A DNA stretch of 64,000 bases from assembly GCF_022811725.1 (NCBI RefSeq), contig NZ_CP094527.1, positions 3,162,001-3,226,000 of the forward strand, in the 5' to 3' direction. Source of the stretch: Mucilaginibacter sp. SMC90. Its GTDB lineage: Bacteria > Bacteroidota > Bacteroidia > Sphingobacteriales > Sphingobacteriaceae. Made by a program: the position numbers and the translations under genes. A model generated the notes under the pieces. It saw only the letters and a program-made list of their open reading frames with translations. It was not told the origin of the DNA and did no database searches. This document shows, piece after piece, positions 18,325-26,219 of the stretch (the first letter of the stretch is position 1; every line of letters begins with the position of its first letter).

Positions 18325-19572
18325 ATGAAATTTCAACCGCTGTTAGAACAGGTAAAACAGTACGCTATATCCTATTTTGACGTACATCATGATTCCGACT
18401 TAATTTATCATAACCTGAGGCATACCAAAGATGTTGTTGCAGCGGCCACTCAGATAGCTAACCATTACCAGTTGAGTGATGAAGATTTTTTTGTAGTAAT
18501 CTCGGCCGCCTGGTTTCATGACACGGGATATTTTACCGATAAAAAAGATCACGAATCAAAAAGTGTGGGTATTGCTGCTCATTTTCTTAAACAGCATAAA
18601 GTTGAGCAGCCTGTTATTGATAAGGTTTCGGGTTGTATTTTAGCAACAAAAATGCCTCAAAGCCCTGCCGACCTGCTTCAGCAGATTCTTTGTGACGCCG
18701 ATCTGTTTCACTTAGGCACGGATGATTTTCGCGATAAGAACAAGCTGTTGCGTAAGGAGATGGAAGCAATTAAAAAGCATGACATTGATAAAGATGAATG
18801 GCGTGGTTACAATATCGAGTTTTTGCAGGGGCATGAGTATTATACCGACTATTGCCGGCTGCTGCTTAATGATCAAAAACAAAAAAACCTGCAAAAGCTT
18901 ATCGAAAAGCAAGCCGACTTTGAAGTAAAAGAAACTCCCGCTGTCCTTACTACCAATGCCGATAGCAATACCGTTATTGCTGTTGCAAAAGAGAAGGAGA
19001 AAGATAAAGACAATGATGATGAGCACGGTTCAAAAAAACATAAGAACGACAGGCCGGACCGTGGTATTGAAACCATGTTCAGGATCAGTTCAAGTAACCA
19101 TCAGCGTTTGAGCGATATGGCCGATAACAAGGCCCACATCATGATCACGGTTAATTCCATTATCCTTTCGGCTATCATTAGTTTGGTGCTACGTAAGCTC
19201 GATGAGCACTCTAACTTACTGATACCGACTTTTATGCTGCTGTCAGTTAGTTTGGCTACAATGATCTTTTCCATACTTTCAACCCGTCCGTCTATACCTC
19301 CGGGATTATTTACACCTGAGGATATCAACAATAAAAAGGTTAACCTGCTGTTTTTCGGTAATTTCTACCGCATGTCATACCAGGATTATAGTGATGGTAT
19401 GGAAAAAATGATGGAAGACAGGGAGTTTCTGTATGGAAGCCTGATCCGTGATAACTACTCACAGGGCGTAGTGCTTGGAAAAAAATACAGGCTGCTCCGG
19501 GCATCGTACAACATATTTATGTTCGGTCTTATCGTATCGGTAATTGCGTTCATCATATCATCATTATTGTAA
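18325..19572 (+). CDS. HD-domain phosphohydrolase fused to a Pycsar-effector-type transmembrane domain
   Basis: A 415-residue two-part protein. Residues about 5-190 are an HD-domain phosphohydrolase with the metal ligands in place: NLRH (His33), WFHD (His65-Asp66) and LCDAD (Asp124). Residues about 220-245 are a charged linker rich in Lys, Asp and Glu. From RGIETMFRISSSNHQRLSD (247-265) follows the domain called Pycsar effector or DUF5706, with MADNKAHIMITVNSIILSAI and helices near 272-290, 300-318 and 396-414. In Pycsar defence, stand-alone effectors of this type respond to cCMP or cUMP and damage the membrane. No nucleotide cyclase lies nearby, so this is not a recognisable Pycsar operon; the HD domain may degrade the nucleotide signal that the membrane domain senses. 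ppk1 follows 36 bp downstream, probably in the same transcript. Confidence 0.85.
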   Translation: MKFQPLLEQVKQYAISYFDVHHDSDLIYHNLRHTKDVVAAATQIANHYQLSDEDFFVVISAAWFHDTGYFTDKKDHESKSVGIAAHFLKQHKVEQPVIDKVSGCILATKMPQSPADLLQQILCDADLFHLGTDDFRDKNKLLRKEMEAIKKHDIDKDEWRGYNIEFLQGHEYYTDYCRLLLNDQKQKNLQKLIEKQADFEVKETPAVLTTNADSNTVIAVAKEKEKDKDNDDEHGSKKHKNDRPDRGIETMFRISSSNHQRLSDMADNKAHIMITVNSIILSAIISLVLRKLDEHSNLLIPTFMLLSVSLATMIFSILSTRPSIPPGLFTPEDINNKKVNLLFFGNFYRMSYQDYSDGMEKMMEDREFLYGSLIRDNYSQGVVLGKKYRLLRASYNIFMFGLIVSVIAFIISSLL

Positions 19573-19608
19573 GCGGTAGGGATACTGCTAAAAACAAAAT
19601 CTGCTACT

Positions 19609-21654
19609 ATGGAATACTCATTTTTCGACAGGGACCTGAGCTGGTTACTTTTCAATGAACGCATATTGATGGAGGCCGAAAGCGAAGAACTCCCCGTAAT
19701 GGAAAGAGTAAATTTTCTTGCTATATTCTCATCCAACCTCGACGAATTTTACCGCGTGCGAATGCCGGTTGTAATGGCCCTTCATAAGCTTAATATACTC
19801 AGCACAACTGAGCAAAGCGAAGATGTTTTATATAAAGCTCAGCAATTGGTTGAAAGTCAGCAAAATCGTTTTGGTAAGGTTTTCACTAAAAAGCTTATCC
19901 CTTTACTAAAGGAAAATAACGTCGATCTGCTGTTCAATGAGCCTATCCCGGTTTCAATAGCTGATAAGGTTAGCGATTACTTTTACAGCCAGGTACTTGC
20001 TTTTTTGCAGCCCATTGATCTTGTGGGCGGCAAAAAACAATTCTTTCCTGAAAATAACCGGCTTTATTTTTTGGTGAACCTTGAACTAACCGATGGAAAA
20101 GAACGCTCGGTTATTGTTAACATTCCGTCAAACCAATTACCACGTTTTTTTAGTGTTAATGGGGATGGTAAACAGTATATCATATTTCTTGATGATATTG
20201 TACGGTATAACCTCGATAAGATATTCAAAACGGAAAAAATAAAAGGCTGTTACAGCTTCAAAATAACCCGCGATGCAGAGCTTGAACTAAGTGATGATTA
20301 TGACGGTGACGTTCAGGAACAGATAGAAAAACAGCTTCAAAAACGGGACCAGGGATTGGCAACACGTTTTCTGCATCAGCCAGGTATTCCGTTGAGGATA
20401 TTACATTTAATAGAAGATAAACTGGGTGTACAGGGATCAAGTATTGTGGAGGGTGGCTTTTATCATAACCTTAAGGATTTGATGGGTTTACCTGTCGGTA
20501 TTCCTGGTTTGAGGTATACAAAATGGCCGCCACTGGTAAACAGGCAGATCAGTGCCGATGAATCCATATTTGATTATATAGATAAGGGTGATTGTATTTT
20601 TCATGCGCCTTATCAGTCGTACAACGCTATCCTCCGTTTTTTTAACGAGGCAGCCATTGATGAAAGTGTTGAAGAAATTTCAGTAACGCTTTATCGTGTA
20701 GCCAGCGATTCGCGTATTGTGAACGCGCTTATCAACGCTGCACAAAGCGGCAAAAAGGTACGGGTACTTGTTGAGCTGAAAGCCCGTTTTGATGAGGCCA
20801 ATAATATTAAATGGGCTAAAAAATTAAAAGCAGCCGGTGCCAATATCATTTACAGCGATAAAGCTATAAAGGTGCATGCCAAGGTGGGTTTAGTAAAGCG
20901 CCTTGTTGATGGCCGGGTAAAATATGCCGGGCTTTTGGCAACAGGTAACTTTAATGAAAGTACAGCTGCTTTTTATACCGATCATATCATGATGACAGCC
21001 AACCCGCAATTACTGCGTGAAATGGACTTGCTGTTTATCTATCTCGGAAAAAAAGCAAAATCGGCAGAGGGGTATGATATCGATTTTAAACACCTGCTGG
21101 TTGCCCAGTTTAATTTACAATCACGGTTTATTGAGTTGATTGACAGGGAGATTGAGCAGGCACGTAACGGAAACCCGGCAGGCATCACCATAAAGCTGAA
21201 CAATCTTGAAGAGCGGGTACTTATAGGTAAACTTTATGAAGCATCGCAGGCGGGCGTAAAGATCAGGATGATAGTGCGTAGTATTTGTTGTTTAATACCA
21301 GGGGTACCAGGTATGAGCGAAAATATCACAGTAAGGCGTATTGTTGACCGCTACCTGGAGCATGGCCGCATTTTTATATTCCACAACAGCGGTAACCAGG
21401 AAGTATTCATGGGCTCGGCCGACTGGATGAACCGGAATATTTATCGTCGCATCGAGGTATGTTTCCCTGTTTATGACGAACGGATCAGGAATGAGGTAAT
21501 AAACATGATTGATGTTCAGCTGGCAGATAATGTGCAGGCCGTAAAATTAAATGAACAATTGCAAAATATAAGGGTTGATAAAACTGAGCCGCAAGTACAA
21601 TCGCAGCGGGCCATTTATGAACTTTTACAGCAAAAAGAATATGAAAGGGTTTAA
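19609..21654 (+). CDS. ppk1: Polyphosphate kinase 1
   Basis: PPK1 reversibly polymerises the gamma-phosphate of ATP into polyphosphate. The 681-residue protein has the N-terminal domain opening FFDRDLSWLLFNERIL and SSNLDEFYRVRMP, then the two phospholipase-D-like catalytic domains. The phosphorylated histidine is in KVHAKVGLV (His423); the second catalytic histidine is in FHNSGNQE (His592). The length is normal for the family. The 3' end overlaps the following lipoprotein gene by 14 bp, which implies coupling, and the HD-Pycsar-effector gene is 36 bp upstream. Polyphosphate made here may connect to the phosphatase-type genes downstream; that is inference. Confidence 0.97.
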   Translation: MEYSFFDRDLSWLLFNERILMEAESEELPVMERVNFLAIFSSNLDEFYRVRMPVVMALHKLNILSTTEQSEDVLYKAQQLVESQQNRFGKVFTKKLIPLLKENNVDLLFNEPIPVSIADKVSDYFYSQVLAFLQPIDLVGGKKQFFPENNRLYFLVNLELTDGKERSVIVNIPSNQLPRFFSVNGDGKQYIIFLDDIVRYNLDKIFKTEKIKGCYSFKITRDAELELSDDYDGDVQEQIEKQLQKRDQGLATRFLHQPGIPLRILHLIEDKLGVQGSSIVEGGFYHNLKDLMGLPVGIPGLRYTKWPPLVNRQISADESIFDYIDKGDCIFHAPYQSYNAILRFFNEAAIDESVEEISVTLYRVASDSRIVNALINAAQSGKKVRVLVELKARFDEANNIKWAKKLKAAGANIIYSDKAIKVHAKVGLVKRLVDGRVKYAGLLATGNFNESTAAFYTDHIMMTANPQLLREMDLLFIYLGKKAKSAEGYDIDFKHLLVAQFNLQSRFIELIDREIEQARNGNPAGITIKLNNLEERVLIGKLYEASQAGVKIRMIVRSICCLIPGVPGMSENITVRRIVDRYLEHGRIFIFHNSGNQEVFMGSADWMNRNIYRRIEVCFPVYDERIRNEVINMIDVQLADNVQAVKLNEQLQNIRVDKTEPQVQSQRAIYELLQQKEYERV

Positions 21655-22537
21655 AAAACAAGGTGTTAAACGAAAATTGGCTGTTTTTGCAATGGCTATG
21701 TTTGCCGTTGCTGCTGGTTTTTTAATTATCTCATGTAAAAATAAAGAGAAAGCTATCCCCTTAAGTCCGCCGGGGTATGATCTTAATAAACCTGTTAAAT
21801 ACAAGATGCCCGATGATTTGACGGAGATTTCCGGCTTTGCATTTCACAACGGCAAAAATGATTCGGTGTATGCCGAGCAGGACGAAGAAGGTTTTTTATT
21901 TAACCTGAAACTGGGCGATAAAAAAGCCAGCTACACCAAATTTGCCAAAAGCGGCGATTATGAAGATGTGGCAATTTGCCGCGAGCAGGTGATCATGCTT
22001 AAAAGCGATGGTATATTATTCACTTTTCCTTTTAGCCAGGTTAGAACCAAGGAAGTGGCTAATGTAAAGAAAACTAAAGGTGAACTTCCGGAGGGCGAAT
22101 TTGAAGCCATGTGTGCCGACGATAAAACCGGTTTGGTTTACGTGCTTTGCAAGCATTGTGCCGACGAAAAAACATCAAAAAGCAGCAGCGGTTACATTTT
22201 GAAATTACAGCCGGACGGGATGCTGAAACAAGCGGGCAGTTTTGCAATTGATGTTAAGGAAATTGAACGCCTGGCCAATAAAAAACGTGTGCCCTTCCGT
22301 CCATCGGCCATGGCGAAAAATACCTTCACAAACGAGTGGTATATCCTTTCGTCAGTAAATAAAATGCTGGTAGTGACTGATGTTAACTGGAAAGTAAAAA
22401 ACGTGTACCCTTTAAGTGTCACTATATTTAATCAGCCCGAAGGCATGGCATTTGATAACCAGCGCAACCTATACATTTCAAACGAGGGCGACCAATTGAG
22501 TGCCGGTAATATTTTGAAATTCAGCTTTATAAAATAG
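21641..22537 (+). CDS. SdiA-regulated-domain lipoprotein
   Basis: A 298-residue probable lipoprotein with a beta-propeller-like SdiA-regulated domain. After a basic start (MKGFKKQGVKRK) comes a hydrophobic stretch ending in the lipobox IISC, so it should be lipid-anchored. The domain starts DLTEISGFAF and ends QPEGMAFDNQRNLYISNEGD, close to the PEG-AFD-x-x-x-NLYI pattern of the family. These proteins are thought to be secreted or surface-exposed; some have phytase-like or signalling context, but none is well defined. I chose the ATG at 21641, which overlaps ppk1 by 14 bp and leaves a normal signal sequence; an ATG at 21575 would add 22 residues and spoil it. Confidence 0.8.
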   Translation: MKGFKKQGVKRKLAVFAMAMFAVAAGFLIISCKNKEKAIPLSPPGYDLNKPVKYKMPDDLTEISGFAFHNGKNDSVYAEQDEEGFLFNLKLGDKKASYTKFAKSGDYEDVAICREQVIMLKSDGILFTFPFSQVRTKEVANVKKTKGELPEGEFEAMCADDKTGLVYVLCKHCADEKTSKSSSGYILKLQPDGMLKQAGSFAIDVKEIERLANKKRVPFRPSAMAKNTFTNEWYILSSVNKMLVVTDVNWKVKNVYPLSVTIFNQPEGMAFDNQRNLYISNEGDQLSAGNILKFSFIK

Positions 22538-22588
22538 CATTTGTAAATTATTGCTATTTTAAACAACATACACCTTAACCAAACCATC

Positions 22589-25500
22589 ATGATTAAAAAA
22601 TTACTCTTACTGTTTGTTTTGTTACTGGGTTTTTGCGGTGCACAAGCTCAGGATTCGATACAATACCGCATGATCCTGATTGGTGACGCCGGCGAGATGG
22701 ACATGCAGCAAAGTGCGGTTCTAAAGCATGCTGCTGCTAATGTGCTAAAAAATAAAACCTCGGTATTTTATCTTGGCGATAATATTTATCCGCGTGGTAT
22801 GGGCTTACCCGGCAGCCCTGAAGAGGCCGAAACCCAAAAAATCCTGAAATCACAATATCAGCCAATGCGTGCAGCCGGAGCGCCGGTTTATTTTATTCCC
22901 GGCAATCATGACTGGGATAAGATGGGGCCGCTTGGTTTGGCTAAAATAAAAAGACAATGGGAGTTTTTAGATCAGCAGGGTGATAAGCTGCTGAAAATGG
23001 TGCCCGAAAATGGTTGTCCTGATCCGGTTGAGATCAATCTTACCAATGACCTTACGGTAATAGCCTTCGATAGTGAATGGTGGTTATACCCTTTTAGCAA
23101 AAGCAACCCCGGTGCCGAATGCGATTGCAAAAACAAAGATGATATTGCCGATAAGATCAAACTGATTTTTGAACACAATAAAAATAAAGTGATCATATTG
23201 GCATCGCATCATCCGTTTCAGAGTTATGGTACGCATGGGGGCTACTTTTCATTAAAGGATCATATCTTTCCGCTTACTGTAGTTAATAAAGATCTTTGGG
23301 TACCGCTGCCCGTTATCGGTTCTCTATATCCGTTTTTGCGCTCCACATTTTCAAACCCCGAAGATCTGGGACACCCGCTGTATAAAGATATGATCAAAAA
23401 GGTTGACGCCGTTTTTGCCGGTTTTCCCAATCTTATCCATGTAGCCGGGCATGAGCACGGCCTGCAATTTATCAAAAGCAAACAGGTGCAGGTGGTAAGT
23501 GGGGCGGGTGCCAAACAAACCTATGCCATAAAAGGTAAATATTCGCTTTTTGCCGATGCTACGCAGGGGTTTGTAACAGCCGATATGTTGATAGACAAAC
23601 GGATGCGCTTTACTTACTATATAGACAGTGATCAGGGTGTTAAGCAGGTGTTTACCTATACACAGCCATACACACCGGTAAAGAACGTTCCGGATACCTT
23701 GCATACACCCATTAAGGCTGATAGCATGATAGTCAGGGTTCATCCCAAATATGATAGTGTAAGTAATTTTCACCGCCGCTGGTTTGGTGAAAACTATCGT
23801 AAGGAATGGGCCGCCGAAACAAAATTGCCGGTGATCAGGCTGTCGCAAATTCATGGTGGTTTAAAAGCCGAAAGTATTGGCGGCGGTTTCCAAACACACT
23901 CGCTTCGTTTAATTGACAAGGATGGCAAGGAGTGGGTGCTACGGAGTGTAGAAAAGCAGCCGGAAAAAATACTGCCTGATGAATTTCAGGAAACCTTTGC
24001 TAAAGATTGGGTTAATGATGCCATGAGCGCCCAGCACCCTTTTTCGGCATTGATAGTGCCGCCGCTGGCTACCGCCGCCCGTGTGCCTCATGCAAACCCC
24101 ATAATCGGCGTTGTTTCGCCCGATCCGGTTTTGGGACAATATGCCAATATTTTTGCCAATAGGGTTTGTTTACTTGAAGAGCGCGAACCGGGCGGCAAAT
24201 CGGATAATACGGTGAAAATGATAGGTAAAATGTTAGAGGATAACGATAATACTGTAGACGGCGAAGAATTTTTACGCGCCCGTTTGCTCGATTTACTTAT
24301 TGGCGATTGGGACAGGCACGGAGATCAATGGCGCTGGCGCGATGAGGATAAAGGGAAAGGTAAATTTTACACCGCCGTTCCCCGCGACCGCGATCAGGTG
24401 TTTTATACCAACCAGGGGGTGTTGCCTACCATAGCCGCACAGCCCTGGATAGCACCAAACCTGCAGGGTTTTAGCGGAGAAATATACAATATCAAATACT
24501 CGTTATGGAAAACCATGTTTATGCAAAGGTGGCCATCTATCCAGTACAGTCATCAACAGTGGACAAAAATTGTGAACGATTTTGTTGCTGCCGAAACTGA
24601 TGAGGTATTAGAGGCTGGTTTAAGACGCTTGCCGGAGTCATCGTATAAATTGAGACATGATGTATTACTGAAACAACTGAAAGAACGCCGGGCCAATATA
24701 CCTGCCGAAATGGAGTACTATTATAAGTTTATCAACAAAATAGTTGATATCCATACTTCCAACAAAAATGAGCTGGTAACCGTAAAGGATGAACCAAATG
24801 GCAGTCTTAACGTTATTATTAATAAGATAAATAAGAGTGGTGAAGTTAAGGATACGCTCATGAACCAGAATTATCATCCCGATATTACCAAAGAGCTTCG
24901 CATTTATGTAAGTGGCGGCGATGATAAAGTGGTGCTTGATAATGCCACTTCGCCAATAAAACTGAGGTTTATTGATAGTACCGGCACTAAAACTTACAAT
25001 ATTGTAAAATCGGTTAATACGGTGCAATTGTATGACAGGGGCAAAAAGCTCAGCATTACCGGCGATGAGTCAAAAGTTAACAAGCATATAGATAAGGATA
25101 GCGCAAATACATCTTACCTGCGTGTCAATCTTATGAACGTAATAGCGCCGCTGGCCAATATTTCTTACAATCCGGATGAAGGGGTATTGCTTGGTGCCGG
25201 TTTTAAATATACACATCAGGAAGGTTTTCAAAAGCTGCCGTATAATGATGTTCAAACCGTGTTTGCCAGTCACTCGTTCAGTACCAAGGCATTCAAGGTC
25301 AGATATAGCGGCGAGTGGATCCATGCCTTTGGAAAAGCCGACTTTTTAATGGATGGCCAGCTCGATTATCCTGATAATATCAACTTTTTTGGCAGGGGGA
25401 ATGAAACCCAGTTTATAAAGGTTGGCGACTATCGTAAATACCACCGTACCCGCTTCACTAATTTTACGTTCAGCCCGGCTTTCAGATGGCGTAATGAATC

Positions 25501-26194
25501 TGGTACTTCTGTAACGGTAGGCCCTGCCTTTCAGTACTATAAATTAGATGTTGATGACAATGAGGGCCGATTTATTACATATCCGTTACTGACAAACGCG
25601 CCAGACAGTTATACCTTTGATAAAACAAAAATGCACGCCGGTATAGTTGTTAACTTTACCAGTGATAAACGCAATGATAAGGTGCTGCCGGCCTGGGGAA
25701 GTTTTATAAATATTAAGCTTCAGGAGTTTAAAGGCTTAAATAATAACTCCACAAGTTTTGCTCAATTAATACCCCAGGTTGCATTATATAAAAGCCTAAC
25801 CGCTAAAAACAGTATAGTTTTAGCTGATAGGGTAGGCGGTGGTATCACCATTGGCAAAACTGCCTTTTACCAATCATTGTTTTTAGGCGGGCAGGATAAT
25901 TTGTTAGGCTACAGGTTGTACAGATTTGCCGGTCAGCATAGTTTTTATAATAACCTGGAACTGCGTATTAAGCTGAGTGATTTTGCTAGTTACATAGTTC
26001 CCGGCCAGATAGGTGTTATAGGCTTTTATGATATAGGCCGTGTTTGGGAAAACGGACAAAGCTCAGATAAATGGCATAATGGCACCGGAGCCGGTTTTTA
26101 TGTTGCACCGGCAAGACTGGCAGTTATTAAAATAATTGCCGGTTACTCTGAAGAAGGATGGTACCCTTATCTTTCAACCAGTTTCAGATTTTAA
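22589..26194 (+). CDS. Three-part outer-membrane protein: metallophosphoesterase, kinase-like middle domain, Omp85/BamA-type barrel
   Basis: A 1201-residue exported protein (signal peptide to about 20, cleaved near AQAQD). Residues 26-340 form a calcineurin-like metallophosphoesterase with all five motif blocks: GDAG (32-35), LGDN (62-65), GNHD (105-108), SHHP (206-209) and GHEH (287-290). Residues about 415-720 are a separate domain with a glycine-rich GGGFQTHSLRL (431-441), a basic WVLRSVEKQ, IGDWDRHGDQW (571-581) and PRDRDQVF (598-605). That order recalls the HipA/CotH/Fam20 group of atypical kinases, but this is my inference. Residues about 845-1201 are an Omp85/surface-antigen barrel with LGGQDNLLGYRLYRFAG and GFYDIGRVW, ending in Phe. 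The enzymatic parts should face the periplasm or the outside. It lies 51 bp after the lipoprotein gene and 25 bp before the GAF gene. Confidence 0.87.
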   Translation: MIKKLLLLFVLLLGFCGAQAQDSIQYRMILIGDAGEMDMQQSAVLKHAAANVLKNKTSVFYLGDNIYPRGMGLPGSPEEAETQKILKSQYQPMRAAGAPVYFIPGNHDWDKMGPLGLAKIKRQWEFLDQQGDKLLKMVPENGCPDPVEINLTNDLTVIAFDSEWWLYPFSKSNPGAECDCKNKDDIADKIKLIFEHNKNKVIILASHHPFQSYGTHGGYFSLKDHIFPLTVVNKDLWVPLPVIGSLYPFLRSTFSNPEDLGHPLYKDMIKKVDAVFAGFPNLIHVAGHEHGLQFIKSKQVQVVSGAGAKQTYAIKGKYSLFADATQGFVTADMLIDKRMRFTYYIDSDQGVKQVFTYTQPYTPVKNVPDTLHTPIKADSMIVRVHPKYDSVSNFHRRWFGENYRKEWAAETKLPVIRLSQIHGGLKAESIGGGFQTHSLRLIDKDGKEWVLRSVEKQPEKILPDEFQETFAKDWVNDAMSAQHPFSALIVPPLATAARVPHANPIIGVVSPDPVLGQYANIFANRVCLLEEREPGGKSDNTVKMIGKMLEDNDNTVDGEEFLRARLLDLLIGDWDRHGDQWRWRDEDKGKGKFYTAVPRDRDQVFYTNQGVLPTIAAQPWIAPNLQGFSGEIYNIKYSLWKTMFMQRWPSIQYSHQQWTKIVNDFVAAETDEVLEAGLRRLPESSYKLRHDVLLKQLKERRANIPAEMEYYYKFINKIVDIHTSNKNELVTVKDEPNGSLNVIINKINKSGEVKDTLMNQNYHPDITKELRIYVSGGDDKVVLDNATSPIKLRFIDSTGTKTYNIVKSVNTVQLYDRGKKLSITGDESKVNKHIDKDSANTSYLRVNLMNVIAPLANISYNPDEGVLLGAGFKYTHQEGFQKLPYNDVQTVFASHSFSTKAFKVRYSGEWIHAFGKADFLMDGQLDYPDNINFFGRGNETQFIKVGDYRKYHRTRFTNFTFSPAFRWRNESGTSVTVGPAFQYYKLDVDDNEGRFITYPLLTNAPDSYTFDKTKMHAGIVVNFTSDKRNDKVLPAWGSFINIKLQEFKGLNNNSTSFAQLIPQVALYKSLTAKNSIVLADRVGGGITIGKTAFYQSLFLGGQDNLLGYRLYRFAGQHSFYNNLELRIKLSDFASYIVPGQIGVIGFYDIGRVWENGQSSDKWHNGTGAGFYVAPARLAVIKIIAGYSEEGWYPYLSTSFRF

Positions 26195-26219
26195 TGAAGG
26201 GTAAAATTGTAATTAAAAA

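Noticed and set aside
18325..19572. A complete Pycsar antiphage operon
   Set aside because: The effector-type domain is present but no uridylate or cytidylate cyclase gene is adjacent, and the HD fusion plus ppk1 neighbour fits a different role better.
23351..23854. A 167-residue minus-strand frame inside the phosphoesterase gene
   Set aside because: The plus-strand frame has all phosphoesterase motifs, so the minus frame is a shadow.
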